Assembly: GCF_002591895.1 (NCBI RefSeq)
Contig: NZ_NISX01000006.1
Span: 1 to 64,000, forward strand
Source: Lacimicrobium alkaliphilum
GTDB taxonomy: Bacteria; Pseudomonadota; Gammaproteobacteria; Enterobacterales; Alteromonadaceae
DNA length: 64,000 bases
Direction of reading: 5' to 3'
Part shown: piece after piece, positions 47,819 through 57,472 of the stretch
Position numbering within the stretch: position 1 is the first letter of the stretch
Layout of the letters: every line of letters begins with the position of its first letter
Translations under genes and position numbers: made by a program
The notes under the pieces: model-generated
What the model saw: only the letters and a program-made list of their open reading frames with translations
Database searches by the model: none
What the model was told of the DNA's origin: nothing

Positions 47819-50431
47819 GTGTTAGAAGCATATCGTCAACACGTTGCAGAACGCGCCGCTGAAGGTGTCCCCCCCAAGCCATTAAATGCCGAGCAGGTTA
47901 CCAGCCTGGTTGAATTGTTGAAAAATCCCCCCAAAGGTGAAGAAGATTTTCTGTTGGAACTGATTTCCGAGCGGGTGCCGCCGGGAGTGGATGAAGCTGC
48001 CTATGTGAAAGGTGCTTTTTTGGCTGCAATCGTCCGTGGTCAGGACAGCTCTCCTCTTATAAACAAAGATGCCGCAGTGCAGCTGCTGGGAAATATGCAC
48101 GGTGGTTATAATATCGAGCCGCTGGTGGAATTGCTGGATAATGATGATCTGGCAGAGCAGGCTGCAGAGGAACTCAAACATACACTGCTAATGTTTGACG
48201 CGTTTCATGATGTGGAAGAAAAAGCCAAAGCGGGTAATCAGTATGCCAGGGAAATCATTCAATCCTGGGCAGATGCCGAATGGTTTACCAGCAAGCCAGA
48301 GTTGGCTGACAAGATTACCGTTTCCATCTTTAAAGTGACCGGTGAGACCAATACTGATGATTTAAGTCCGGCTCCTGATGCCTGGTCACGCCCTGATATT
48401 CCTCTGCACGCCCGTGCCATGTACAAAATGGAGCGTGAGGGCCTGAAACCAGAACAGCAAGGTGAAATTGGACCTCTTAAGCAAATCGAAGAGATCAAAG
48501 CGAAGGGCCATCCTGTTGCCTTTATCGGTGATGTAGTGGGCACCGGTTCTTCGCGCAAATCGGCCACTAACTCGGTGCTGTGGTATTTCGGTGAAGATTT
48601 GCCAGGCGTACCCAATAAGCGCAGCGGCGGGATCTGTTTCGGCTCCAAGGTGGCACCGATTTTCTTTAATACCATGGAAGATGCCGGTGCATTGGTTTTT
48701 GAAGCCGATGTGGACAAAATGGAAATGGGCGATGTGATCGACATCTACCCCCATGAAGGTGTGATTAAAAACCATGAAACCGGTGAAGTACTGGCGGAGT
48801 ATAAATACAACTCTAAAGTGATCCTGGATGAAGTGCGTGTAGGTGGTCGTATCAATATGATCATCGGCCGTGGTTTAACCGAGAAAGCCCGGGAGTCTCT
48901 GGGCTTGCCGCCAGCGGATTTCTTCCGCACGCCTGAACAGCCTGCTGATTCAGATAAAGGTTATACCCTGGCACAGAAAATGGTAGGTCGCGCCTGTGGC
49001 GTTGAGGGAATGCGTCCCGGTACCTACTGTGAGCCAAGAATGACCACCGTAGGCTCTCAGGACACCACCGGCCCCATGACCCGTGATGAGTTAAAAGACC
49101 TGGCCTGTCTGGGTTTTTCCGCGGATCTGACTATGCAGTCTTTCTGCCACACTGCTGCTTATCCCAAGCCGGTGGATATCGATACCCAGCACACGCTGCC
49201 GGATTTTATTATGAACCGTGGCGGTGTGTCTTTGCGCCCCGGCGACGGCATTATTCACAGCTGGCTGAACCGGATGCTGCTGCCTGATACGGTAGGCACA
49301 GGTGGTGATTCTCATACCCGCTTCCCGCTGGGGATTTCCTTCCCGGCCGGTTCCGGCCTGGTGGCTTTTGCCGCGGCAACCGGAGTGATGCCGCTGGATA
49401 TGCCGGAGTCGATTCTGGTGCGCTTCAAAGGCAAAATGCAACCCGGTATTACGCTGAGGGATCTGGTGCATGCCATTCCTTTGTACGGCATTAAAAACGG
49501 TTTACTGACCGTAGCTAAAAAGGGTAAGAAAAATGCTTTCTCCGGGCGGGTTCTGGAAATTGAAGGCCTTGAGCATCTGACCGCGGAGCAGGCTTTTGAA
49601 CTTTCTGATGCGTCAGCCGAGCGTTCTGCTGCGGGTTGTACCATTAATCTGTCAGAAGAGTCTGTGGCGGAATACCTGCGCTCCAACGTCACTATGTTGC
49701 GCTGGATGATCAATGAAGGCTACGGCGACCCACGGACGCTGGAACGTCGGGCTGAAAAGATGGAAGAATGGTTGGCCAATCCACAGCTGATGCGCGCAGA
49801 TAAAGACGCTGAGTATGCTGAGGTAATTGAGATCGACTTGAATGACATCAAAGAGCCTATCGTCTGTTGCCCGAATGACCCGGATGATGCAAAAACCTTG
49901 TCTGAAGTGGCCGGTGACAATGTGGACGAGGTGTTTATCGGTTCCTGTATGACCAACATTGGTCACTTCCGTGCAGCCGGTAAGCTTCTTGAGCAGAACA
50001 AAGAGCCACTTAACACCCGGTTGTGGATGTCACCGCCCACCAAGATGGATCAGGCTCAGTTGATGGAAGAGGGGTACTACAACATATACGGTCGTGCCGG
50101 TGTTCGCACAGAAATGCCGGGTTGCTCGTTGTGTATGGGGAACCAGGCCCGGGTGGAAGCCGGAAGCACCGTATTGTCTACCTCTACGCGTAACTTCCCC
50201 AACCGTCTCGGGGATGGTGCCAACGTGTACCTTACCTCTGCTGAGCTGGCGGCAGTTGGTGCGATTATTGGACGTATTCCTACGGCTGAAGAGTACCTGC
50301 AATACGCCAGTAAGATTGACTCCATGTCTGCGGATGTCTATCGCTATCTGAACTTTGACCGTATGGATGAGTTTAAGAAAGCAGAAGCGTCGGCGAAAGA
50401 GAATATTATCCCCACGCTTAATGTGGCGTGA
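47819..50431 (+). CDS. acnB: Aconitate hydratase B
   Basis: Main TCA-cycle aconitase (citrate to isocitrate), also handling 2-methylisocitrate. 870 aa (E. coli 865) from a GTG at 47819 with AGGA 7 nt upstream; the reading frame extends 19 codons further, but conservation begins at LEAYRQHVAERAAEG. AcnB-specific N-terminal HEAT-like domain (about 1-160), then the swivel domain before the catalytic domains. [4Fe-4S] ligands are Cys in FIGSCMTNIGH and the pair in PGCSLCMGNQ. VGTGSSRKSATNSVLW is conserved. Monocistronic, with its own terminator. Confidence 0.98.
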   Translation: MLEAYRQHVAERAAEGVPPKPLNAEQVTSLVELLKNPPKGEEDFLLELISERVPPGVDEAAYVKGAFLAAIVRGQDSSPLINKDAAVQLLGNMHGGYNIEPLVELLDNDDLAEQAAEELKHTLLMFDAFHDVEEKAKAGNQYAREIIQSWADAEWFTSKPELADKITVSIFKVTGETNTDDLSPAPDAWSRPDIPLHARAMYKMEREGLKPEQQGEIGPLKQIEEIKAKGHPVAFIGDVVGTGSSRKSATNSVLWYFGEDLPGVPNKRSGGICFGSKVAPIFFNTMEDAGALVFEADVDKMEMGDVIDIYPHEGVIKNHETGEVLAEYKYNSKVILDEVRVGGRINMIIGRGLTEKARESLGLPPADFFRTPEQPADSDKGYTLAQKMVGRACGVEGMRPGTYCEPRMTTVGSQDTTGPMTRDELKDLACLGFSADLTMQSFCHTAAYPKPVDIDTQHTLPDFIMNRGGVSLRPGDGIIHSWLNRMLLPDTVGTGGDSHTRFPLGISFPAGSGLVAFAAATGVMPLDMPESILVRFKGKMQPGITLRDLVHAIPLYGIKNGLLTVAKKGKKNAFSGRVLEIEGLEHLTAEQAFELSDASAERSAAGCTINLSEESVAEYLRSNVTMLRWMINEGYGDPRTLERRAEKMEEWLANPQLMRADKDAEYAEVIEIDLNDIKEPIVCCPNDPDDAKTLSEVAGDNVDEVFIGSCMTNIGHFRAAGKLLEQNKEPLNTRLWMSPPTKMDQAQLMEEGYYNIYGRAGVRTEMPGCSLCMGNQARVEAGSTVLSTSTRNFPNRLGDGANVYLTSAELAAVGAIIGRIPTAEEYLQYASKIDSMSADVYRYLNFDRMDEFKKAEASAKENIIPTLNVA

Positions 50432-50457
50432 TATAAGCGAGTCTGAGAATTAATAGA

Positions 50458-50479
50458 GCCGGGTCTATCCCGGCTTTTT
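50458..50479 (+). terminator. Intrinsic terminator of acnB
   Basis: GCCGGG-TCTAT-CCCGGC stem-loop followed by T5, 26 nt after the acnB stop. The remaining 262 nt to the next gene show no clear feature. Confidence 0.88.
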
Positions 50480-50741
50480 AGTGGATACCTGCAAACGTCT
50501 GCGTCCCGCTATATCCAGTCCTGCCCCATTACCGTGCAATCGAATTTGTTGGGTTGCCCTTCTTCTGCTCTGTATTACCCCGTATCCCCGTTACTGTCAT
50601 ACTCTGGCTATACATTAGTGCTGCAATATCAATGGCCTGGAATATGCTTTAGTTCTCTGTCTGATGATGACAATAAATAGCTATAGGTAACTTCCAGCCA
50701 ACTTGCTAAGGTAGATGCCACAACACGTAAAAGGACACACA

Positions 50742-51923
50742 ATGAAAGTATCCCGTGCTCCGAAGATCCCAAGAGATCGAAGGAATGATTACAGTTCAGA
50801 ATCCGCACAGCAACGTCGGGAGTTTCTGCAACAGCAAACCGGTGAGCCTCTCGAACAGACCGGTCAGTTCAGTATTGACCCACAGGTACTGCCCGGCAAT
50901 ATTGAGAACTTTATCGGTATCGTGCAGATGCCGGTGGGTATAGCCGGGCCTTTGCATATTAATGGCGAATACGCTCAGGGGGATTTTTATGTGCCACTGG
51001 CGACAACTGAAGGCACATTGGTGGCCAGCTACAGCCGTGGTATGCGGGTACTGAACGAGTGCGGCGGGGTGACCACTACTGTGGTTGAACAATTTATGCA
51101 GCGAGCCCCCGCTTTTTTGTTTGAAAATGCCCGCCAGGCCAGGGACTTTGGGCAGTGGGTCAGTGACAATTTCAGCAAGATTGCGGCTGTGGCAGAAAGC
51201 ACCAGCAGCATTGCCAGACTGATGCATATCGAACAGTGGTCGGTAGCGCGGAGCCGTTATCTGCGCTTTAACTACACCACAGGTGATGCTGCCGGTCAGA
51301 ATATGGTCAGTAAGGCAACCTTGATAGCCAGTGAATGGATTAAGGAAAATTCGCCCATCCCTTGTGATTATCTGCTGTCAGGTAATATGGATACGGATAA
51401 AAAACACTCTCACCTGAATATGATCCATTCCCGTGGCCGCAGAGTGATCGCCGAGGCGGTGCTTAAAAAAGATGTGGTTAAACGAATGCTGCATACGGAT
51501 ACAAGAATGATGGCCAGAGCTGCTGTCATGTCTAACACCGGAGCCAGGATAGCGGGCGCTGCCTATAACGGGCCCCATTCAGCTAATGGTATTGCTTCTC
51601 TTTTTATTGCCACCGGGCAGGATGAAGCCAATGTGGTTGAATCCCATGCGGGCCATCTTTCCCATGAACTACTGGATAATGATGATTTATATATGTCGGT
51701 AACTCTGCCATCATTAATCGTTGCCACCTATGGCGGTGGAACTGGTCTGCCAACCCAGAAAGAATGCCTTAATCTGATGGATTGCTATGGTAAAGGTAAA
51801 GCCAATAAACTGGCAGAAATTGTGGCTGCCACAGTATTGGCGGGCGATATCTCTCTGGCCAGTGCGGTGATCGCCGGACACTGGGTGTCCAGTCATGATC
51901 GATTGGGCAGAAACAGGCCTTAA
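50742..51923 (+). CDS. Hydroxymethylglutaryl-CoA reductase, class I type
   Basis: Reduces HMG-CoA to mevalonate with NADPH (class I direction). 393 aa from the ATG at 50742 with AAAAGGA 6-7 nt upstream; an ATG at 50715 is possible. Catalytic residues are all visible: Glu in VPLATTEGTLVASYSRG, Lys in NMDTDKKHS, Asp in IATGQDEANVVESHA, and His near the C-terminus in GHWVSSHDRLGRNR. The substrate-binding ENFIGIVQMPVGIAGPL and cofactor motif GDAAGQNMVSK are intact. No membrane domain. No mevalonate kinase or HMG-CoA synthase is nearby and dxs is present at 19683, so its purpose is open; lateral acquisition is likely. Confidence 0.93.
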   Translation: MKVSRAPKIPRDRRNDYSSESAQQRREFLQQQTGEPLEQTGQFSIDPQVLPGNIENFIGIVQMPVGIAGPLHINGEYAQGDFYVPLATTEGTLVASYSRGMRVLNECGGVTTTVVEQFMQRAPAFLFENARQARDFGQWVSDNFSKIAAVAESTSSIARLMHIEQWSVARSRYLRFNYTTGDAAGQNMVSKATLIASEWIKENSPIPCDYLLSGNMDTDKKHSHLNMIHSRGRRVIAEAVLKKDVVKRMLHTDTRMMARAAVMSNTGARIAGAAYNGPHSANGIASLFIATGQDEANVVESHAGHLSHELLDNDDLYMSVTLPSLIVATYGGGTGLPTQKECLNLMDCYGKGKANKLAEIVAATVLAGDISLASAVIAGHWVSSHDRLGRNRP

Positions 51924-51949
51924 CCTAAATCGTTGTATCATCAATACGA

Positions 51950-52390
51950 GTGAGAGCTGTGAGAAAGATATTCAGAATCGGAGTGTTGTTATCTGCCTGT
52001 TTGGCGTTGTCATTACAGGCCAGTGAATTTGGCCAGGTTCAGATTAAGGTAGCCGGCAAGGTGCTGACACTGGAGCTGGCACAAAGTCCCGAGCAAAGGG
52101 CCAGAGGGCTGATGCACCGCGAGTCCTTATGTGATGATTGCGGGATGCTATTTGTGTACCGCGAGCCGCGGTTATTATCTATGTGGATGAAGAATACGCT
52201 GATTCCCCTGGATGTGGCTTTTGTGGATGAACAGGGTGAGATTCTGGTAATTAAGCCCATGCAGCCCCGTGACCTGACTCCTGTAGGCACAGAACAGGCC
52301 GCCAGCTATGCCTGGGAAATGAATCAGGGGTGGTTTCGCGACAATGATATTCAGGTGGGAGATCGTTTCGAAGTACTTGAAGCTCAGTAG
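51950..52390 (+). CDS. DUF192 family exported protein
   Basis: 146 aa. It starts at GTG 51950 (a second GTG at 51959 is equally plausible; neither has a strong ribosome site). Signal peptide (IGVLLSACLALSLQA), then the DUF192 domain: RARGLMHRESLCDDCGMLFVY, LLSMWMKNTLIPLDVAFVD and a C-terminal VGDRFEV. The family is widespread and functionally uncharacterised. 26 nt downstream of the HMG-CoA reductase gene, possibly in the same transcript. Confidence 0.88.
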   Translation: MRAVRKIFRIGVLLSACLALSLQASEFGQVQIKVAGKVLTLELAQSPEQRARGLMHRESLCDDCGMLFVYREPRLLSMWMKNTLIPLDVAFVDEQGEILVIKPMQPRDLTPVGTEQAASYAWEMNQGWFRDNDIQVGDRFEVLEAQ

Positions 52391-52480
52391 TCAGGAAGCT
52401 GGTCTTATTAGTGTTTTATGGCAATCTCGGATAGAGTTGATGAACAGTATTTTTGATAGTAGTGATAACAAGGAGTGAAT

Positions 52481-52831
52481 ATGTCTGATTCTCTTAAAGT
52501 TGATGAAACCGGTATCAGCCAGGATTCCAAGAACCTGGCATTGTTAAATTGGATAGGGACCATTTTCTTTGGTTTTATTCCGGGGCTGGTGCTTTATTTT
52601 ATAAAAAAAGAAGACGCCTACGTATTTGATCAGGCGAAGGAATCTCTGAACTGGTCGATTACTGCGGGATTGATTTATCTTGCCGCTGTGATCCTCACTT
52701 TTGTGCTGATTGGCGCGTTGTTGTTTCCCATTCTTGGTATCTGCCATCTGGTATTTTGCATTATGGGTGCGGTTGCTGTGAATGACGGAAAGTTATTCCG
52801 CGTACCCTTTGCCCTAAGGCTGATCAAGTAA
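52481..52831 (+). CDS. DUF4870-type small membrane protein
   Basis: 116 aa with three hydrophobic segments (about residues 27-43, 61-85, 84-98) and the family pattern NLALLNWIGTIFFGFIPGLVLYFIKKEDAYVFDQAKESLNW, here recognised in two pieces. The ATG at 52481 has AAGGAG 5 nt upstream; a GTG at 52475 overlaps that site. No known function; Tic20-like fold has been proposed for relatives. Nine nt separate it from the next gene. Confidence 0.85.
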   Translation: MSDSLKVDETGISQDSKNLALLNWIGTIFFGFIPGLVLYFIKKEDAYVFDQAKESLNWSITAGLIYLAAVILTFVLIGALLFPILGICHLVFCIMGAVAVNDGKLFRVPFALRLIK

Positions 52832-52840
52832 GTCTAAGCA

Positions 52841-53209
52841 ATGCTGGAACACGGCGAGTATAAGCTGGAGCTGCAAGGTCAGGTACTGCATACCTGGCCG
52901 GAGGGTAGTTTTAACCGTCCGGGCTTACTCAGATATCAGCGGGGAGTGCTGGCCGCTGCTGGGCCTGTCGAAAACTGGATCCTGTTTGAACACCCTAAAA
53001 ATGTTGCGGCCGTAACCAATGAGGCGATGGACGCACTGGGTGAAACTTATAAGCTGATCAGCCAGCATGGCTGTATTGGCATTGCCTGTGAAGTTGGCCC
53101 GCTGTTTAAAGACAGAATTAATCAGGGCTTCCGGCCTCTGTTGGATATTCCGTTGCTGGCCAGTGATAACGAGCGCGAGCTGGAAGAGTTTATTGCTAAA
53201 TTGTTGTGA
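52841..53209 (+). CDS. Uncharacterised cytosolic protein
   Basis: 122 aa, no signal peptide or TM segment. Not recognised. The sequence (LEHGEYKLELQGQVLHTWPE at the start, later HPKNVAAVTNEAMDALGETY) has the length and alpha/beta pattern of small STAS/SpoIIAA-like domains, but no diagnostic motif confirms that. Two cysteines lie in HGCIGIACEVG. It is the last gene before the hairpin-rich region and probably belongs with the DUF4870 gene. Confidence 0.6.
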   Translation: MLEHGEYKLELQGQVLHTWPEGSFNRPGLLRYQRGVLAAAGPVENWILFEHPKNVAAVTNEAMDALGETYKLISQHGCIGIACEVGPLFKDRINQGFRPLLDIPLLASDNERELEEFIAKLL

Positions 53210-53303
53210 AACCCGGTGGCGAAGGCCACCGGAATGATAATATAATATTTAGGCTTAATGCCAGTCAGTTAAGCTAACAGGCATTTTCTATACCCTTTCA
53301 AAT

Positions 53304-53863
53304 ACTCTGGCAACTCAGAGAGCTTTGCTGTCCCTGCAGGTATGACACACCGTCCGTGGTGTGCCAGTGACTTTTGCATTGGGCATCCCTGCCCAATGCC
53401 TTTCAGGCCAGCTAAAGCTGTCCAATTTGGTTCCCGACCAAATTGTCTTTGCTCGTGCAAAGAAAAGTAACCAAAAGAAAGCACGCCCCTAACGCCACAC
53501 TAAGTCCGGCCATGGCTTGGTATTCAGGCGGCTTAGCCGCCTTAACCGCGAATACAGCTTCCCGTTGCAGAAGCTGGCTTACCCAACTGGCGAAAAGGGA
53601 CGTTCGCCAGAGGCCGCCACCCTTACATGGATGTTACCTAAGGCCGGTGCGACAAATTCTTCGGGAAAGAATTTGAACATCGGAGGAACGACGATGGCCC
53701 GGAGGGGGAGTGCCAGGGATGGCACGAATAACAGTAAGCCTGCTTCGGAAACGGAATCAGAAGCTGTCCTGAGCGAGGGACTTTTCGGTTACCTTTGTGT
53801 CCTTACAAAGGTAACTGGCTCGAAGGGACGAGAGACATAAAAGACAGGGAGGTCGATGTCTCT
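53304..53863. repeat. Array of perfect short hairpins (noncoding repeat element)
   Basis: About 560 bp made almost entirely of short perfect inverted repeats in series: 53346-53363, 53376-53399 (10 bp, TCCC loop), 53423-53445 (9 bp), 53446-53463 (7 bp), 53527-53541 (6 bp), 53587-53610 (8 bp), 53653-53675 (9 bp), 53710-53725 (6 bp, GGGA loop), 53788-53815 (11 bp) and 53831-53863 (8 bp). Many loops contain GGGA or TCCC. The AAAAGTAACC-type word near 53463 recurs inverted near 53785. Open frames here (for example 53517-53840) follow no known family and would be interrupted by the stems. It fills the 682-nt gap before the AsmA-like gene. Confidence 0.75.
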
Positions 53864-53891
53864 TTAAACCTCAATCCCAACCATCAGGCCT

Positions 53892-54689
53892 TTAACTGCC
53901 CTTTTTAAACAGATCTTTTATCTTGTCTTTGGCCTTTTCTTTCAGCTCTTCCGTTTTTTCATCCACTTTTTCTTTTAGTTTTTCTTTGGCTTTAGCTTCC
54001 AGTACTTCTTTGGCTTTCTGTTTGGCCTGGCGGGTCAGATTGCTGAGCATACTGTCGAGGATGGCTTTACCTACCTGATCGGCTGGCAGGCCATCGGGTA
54101 AACCCACAGGGTCTGAACTGAACGTGGGCAAAGTCACTTCATAGCGTTTTTTATCCAACTGCAGTTCCTCAATATTCAGCCCCTGCAGATCCATAGACTC
54201 AAAATCAATGATCAGCCGGGTATCGCGAATACTGATATTCTTTACTGCAACCAAGGGTGACGGACCGGTTTCTTCGGTACTTTGCTGTTGCTCAGGCAAC
54301 ATAGCCTGAAGGTTATTTTTGAGTACCGTCAGGTTGGCTTTGCCTGCTGAGTCCACTTCATACAGCACCGTGGGTTTGTCCACTATCAGCGATTCCACCG
54401 TATAAGGCTCTTGTGTGGAAACCTGCAAATCCAGACTGATTTCTCCGAGGCTGAAGGCACTGTTATCTGAATAGCCCTGAGGGTTAGGAACATTAAAGCC
54501 CGCGATAGTGATACTGCCCTCACGCAGCGCTACCGCTACCGAGTCTACCGTTACCTCGGTCTGGAATGCTTTGCTGCCCTGTGTTTCCATCTGGGTGCGA
54601 ATAAGCTCATCCAGATTAGAGGCCATATACACCACGCCAGCGGCGATTAATGCGATAACGATTACCATGCCGATCAGTAGCTTTTTCAT
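53892..54689 (-). CDS. AsmA-like periplasmic membrane-anchored protein
   Basis: 265 aa. N-terminal TM helix (LLIGMVIVIALIAAGVVYMA), then a beta-rich region with the AsmA/DUF748-type sequence TEVTVDSVAVALREGSITIAGF and VKNISIRDTRLIIDFESMD. The C-terminal 60 residues are a Lys/Glu-rich amphipathic helix (KAKEVLEAKAKEKLKEKVDE) that may form a coiled coil. AsmA-like proteins act in outer-membrane lipid homeostasis; the specific role is unknown. It runs away from the hairpin array and is separated from the PLP enzyme by 59 nt. Confidence 0.72.
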   Translation of the reverse strand: MKKLLIGMVIVIALIAAGVVYMASNLDELIRTQMETQGSKAFQTEVTVDSVAVALREGSITIAGFNVPNPQGYSDNSAFSLGEISLDLQVSTQEPYTVESLIVDKPTVLYEVDSAGKANLTVLKNNLQAMLPEQQQSTEETGPSPLVAVKNISIRDTRLIIDFESMDLQGLNIEELQLDKKRYEVTLPTFSSDPVGLPDGLPADQVGKAILDSMLSNLTRQAKQKAKEVLEAKAKEKLKEKVDEKTEELKEKAKDKIKDLFKKGS

Positions 54690-54748
54690 ATTGATTCCCT
54701 TTAATGTTGGTTGAAGTTAATGACTGTATCTTATGTTAGCCCAAATTG

Positions 54749-55636
54749 TCAGGTTCTGAGGCCTCCGGTATGCAGTGCCAGGATCCTGCTGCCGGGGCTA
54801 AAATAATCTCCCGCTATTAATTGCTGTAGTGCAAAAAATAGCTTGCCGCTGTATACCGGTTCAATATTGATGCCGGTTTGCCGGTTAAAGTCCTGGCAAA
54901 ATGTGGTTAATTCAGCAGAGACCTTTGCATAACCGCCACAGTGAAACCGGTGCAGTATTTGCCATGGTGTGAGAATACCCCCGGGCAGTAAATCAGTAAC
55001 CAGTCGCTCCAGGTAACCTTCGCCTTTCAGTACGCCAATACCAATTAGCGTGGATAAGGGCTGAGCGGTGATTAATCCGGCCAGAGTGCCGCCACTGCCC
55101 ACCGGGGTGACGATGGCATCAAATTCTTCTGTCAGCTCAGTATAAATCTCACCTACACCGGCCAGTGCCTGTTTCTGGCTGCCCCCCTCCGGGATGATCA
55201 GAGCCTGTGGGTAAGCGCTTTGCCATTGCCTGATAAAATCAGGCTCTGTGCGTCTGGCATAAGTTTTCTTATCCAGAAAATGTATCTGAGTTGCCCAGCT
55301 TTGCAGATCCTTAAGTGTGGCAGTGGGGTGCTCGCTGTAATCTCCCCGAACCAGTGCGATAAGCCGAATATCCAGCTCCATGCAGGCATAACTCAGTGCG
55401 TGCAGGTGGTTGGAATGACCACCACCGAAGCTGATAATCTCTGTGACCCCGTTATCTATCGCGCCGCTCAGAGCATATTTTAGTTTGCGCCACTTGTTGC
55501 CACTGATCACCGGGTGAATCAGATCGTCACGTTTAATAAACAACCTGAGCTTTTCACTGCCGGGCCAGTTCACTTTAAGACGCTGCACTGGTGAGGGAGT
55601 AACGATATTTAGCTGTTGCTCGATAGTTGCGGTCAT
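54749..55636 (-). CDS. ACC deaminase / D-cysteine desulfhydrase family PLP enzyme
   Basis: 295 aa from the ATG at 55636; a TTG at 55666 extends the frame. Fold-type II PLP enzyme: the PLP lysine lies in ISGNKWRKLKYAL, and the phosphate-binding loops are SFGGGHSNHLHALS and TPVGSGGTLAGL. These match D-cysteine desulfhydrase and 1-aminocyclopropane-1-carboxylate deaminase. In gammaproteobacteria D-cysteine desulfhydration to pyruvate, H2S and ammonia is more usual. Substrate not decidable here. Divergent from the chemoreceptor gene. Confidence 0.87.
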   Translation of the reverse strand: MTATIEQQLNIVTPSPVQRLKVNWPGSEKLRLFIKRDDLIHPVISGNKWRKLKYALSGAIDNGVTEIISFGGGHSNHLHALSYACMELDIRLIALVRGDYSEHPTATLKDLQSWATQIHFLDKKTYARRTEPDFIRQWQSAYPQALIIPEGGSQKQALAGVGEIYTELTEEFDAIVTPVGSGGTLAGLITAQPLSTLIGIGVLKGEGYLERLVTDLLPGGILTPWQILHRFHCGGYAKVSAELTTFCQDFNRQTGINIEPVYSGKLFFALQQLIAGDYFSPGSRILALHTGGLRT

Positions 55637-55757
55637 TCCGCCCCAATTTACCTGCCGGGATTTCAATAATACATTGTAACGGTCCCCGGTATGATACGCA
55701 CCAGTACTTTTTAATCGGTAGTACAGAATACGCCCATTTGTTACAAGTCTTGCATTA

Positions 55758-55795
55758 TTGTTAACAAGGCGTAAAAATGAATGACAGCGCTGTCA
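55758..55795 (+). promoter_or_regulatory. Two perfect palindromes upstream of the chemoreceptor gene
   Basis: TTGTTAACAA (55758-55767) and the 14-bp TGACAGCGCTGTCA (55782-55795), the latter ending 45 nt before the ATG. Candidate operator sites; the regulator is unknown. Confidence 0.4.
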
Positions 55796-55840
55796 ATACT
55801 ATCAGCTTAAAGCGAACGTAGATCTATTTGGGGAGTGATT

Positions 55841-57472
55841 ATGTTAAGGCAGTTGAGTCTCAGGAGCCAAACCCTGTTGTTGGGTGGGCTGGTTCTTTTC
55901 GCTTTGGCTTCCGTTGCGGTATTAAGCCTGCAAGTGATGAAAGTCAGTAGCGAGCAGGATAACAAGGATCGCATCACCCAGCTTTTTAAGAGTACCTACA
56001 ACATTATAACTCAATTGGAGAGTATGAGCGCAGAGGGGGCGCTTGACCAGGATCTGGCTAAGCAGGTGGCAGCACGTTTATTGCAGGAGAATAAGTATCA
56101 CGACTCTGAATATGTCTATGTGGCTGATGCTGAACTCGATTTTGTTGCTGCCCCACTTGATCCTCAGCTGCATGGGACCAGTTTCCATGAGTTTAAGGAC
56201 GCTGAAGGCAATAGCGTCGGCGAAATTATTCAGAGAACGGTGTCGGCAACGCCCGAAGGAATGGCTTTTTATGATTGGACATCGGTGCGTGAAGGGGGGG
56301 TCGTCAACCTGACCTCAGTCGTACAGAAAACCCCTCGCTGGGGCTGGTACGTCGGAACCGGTATTTCACACAAAGAAACCACTGAAAGATACTGGCGTAC
56401 CGCTATCTGGTTAGCGCTGATGACGGTTCTGTTGATGATGATCATTCTCAGCATCTTGTGGTGGTTCTCACGCAATCTCACCGCCAGTTTGGGGGGGGAG
56501 CCCCCACAGGCGTTATCCATAGTGCAACGTGTTTCCAGAGGCGAGCTGAGTATGGACAACCAGGTCCCTGCGGCAGACAGAAACAGCATTATCGGTTCTA
56601 TGCAGTATATGCAAAAGTCTTTGTCGGATGTAGTTCTGGCAATAAAAGAAGTGAATACCGCTTTGCTGAGTGAGGCTGATTTATCTGACAGCAGAAGTCG
56701 ACAACTCGGTGAGCTGGTGCAATCGCTGACTGATGATACCGCGCTTGTCGCTACTGCTATTTCCCAAATCACGGTAGCGGCCGAATCGGTGGCCCAGCAT
56801 ACACAAAAAGCAGCGGATACTACCGCACAGATGGACACTGATAACAGTATGGCGAATCAGAAGATTGATGAAGTCATTGAATCGATTACGGTATTAGAAC
56901 GCCAGACTACTGAAGCGGGGGATAAGATTGGTTTTCTCGGCGACCAGGTTGGACGAATTGAAGGGGTACTGAATGTCATTCAGGGGATAACCGAGCAAAC
57001 CAATTTACTGGCCCTGAATGCCGCTATAGAAGCCGCCAGGGCCGGGGAACACGGGCGTGGTTTTTCTGTGGTGGCCGATGAGGTGCGCCAGCTGGCTCAG
57101 CGAACGGCCTCCAGCACTCAGGAGGTGAGTGATATTATCGGCCAGTTGCAAAGCGCTAGTCAGGAAGCCGAACAAGCCGTTCAGACCAGCATAGAAACCA
57201 GTAATACTTCCGTTGAGCTCTCAACTCTGGCTTCGCAGGAGCTGGAAAAAGTCAATCAGGCAGTGAAAGCCATGGTTGAGATGAATCAGTCGATTGCCGA
57301 TGCGGCAAAAGATCAGCTTAAGGCTGGTCGCAATAGTGAAGACCGCGCAAAGCATATTGTTGATCTGGCTGAAAAGACTCAGAATATGGCGAAAGACGCC
57401 AGTCAGGAGACTGATAAGGTTAAACGTCTGGCGGATCAGCTGGGCAAAGAGCTGGATAAGTTTCACTTATAG
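55841..57472 (+). CDS. Methyl-accepting chemotaxis protein with Cache sensor
   Basis: 543 aa from the ATG at 55841 (GGGGAG 5 nt upstream). TM1 about residues 10-32. Periplasmic sensor about 33-185 of the single-Cache type ([22 protein letters not shown], and [15 protein letters not shown] at its end). TM2 about 190-212, a HAMP-like linker, then the signalling domain with the kinase-contact tip [19 protein letters not shown] and [14 protein letters not shown]. Cache domains typically bind small organic ligands such as carboxylates; the ligand is unknown. It converges with aceK and overlaps it by 10 nt at the 3' end. Confidence 0.95.
   Translation: MLRQLSLRSQTLLLGGLVLFALASVAVLSLQVMKVSSEQDNKDRITQLFKSTYNIITQLESMSAEGALDQDLAKQVAARLLQENKYHDSEYVYVADAELDFVAAPLDPQLHGTSFHEFKDAEGNSVGEIIQRTVSATPEGMAFYDWTSVREGGVVNLTSVVQKTPRWGWYVGTGISHKETTERYWRTAIWLALMTVLLMMIILSILWWFSRNLTASLGGEPPQALSIVQRVSRGELSMDNQVPAADRNSIIGSMQYMQKSLSDVVLAIKEVNTALLSEADLSDSRSRQLGELVQSLTDDTALVATAISQITVAAESVAQHTQKAADTTAQMDTDNSMANQKIDEVIESITVLERQTTEAGDKIGFLGDQVGRIEGVLNVIQGITEQTNLLALNAAIEAARAGEHGRGFSVVADEVRQLAQRTASSTQEVSDIIGQLQSASQEAEQAVQTSIETSNTSVELSTLASQELEKVNQAVKAMVEMNQSIADAAKDQLKAGRNSEDRAKHIVDLAEKTQNMAKDASQETDKVKRLADQLGKELDKFHL

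Noticed and set aside
53443-53840. Two overlapping plus-strand open frames of 77 and 107 codons
   Set aside because: They lie across the hairpin array, show no family resemblance and lack ribosome sites.
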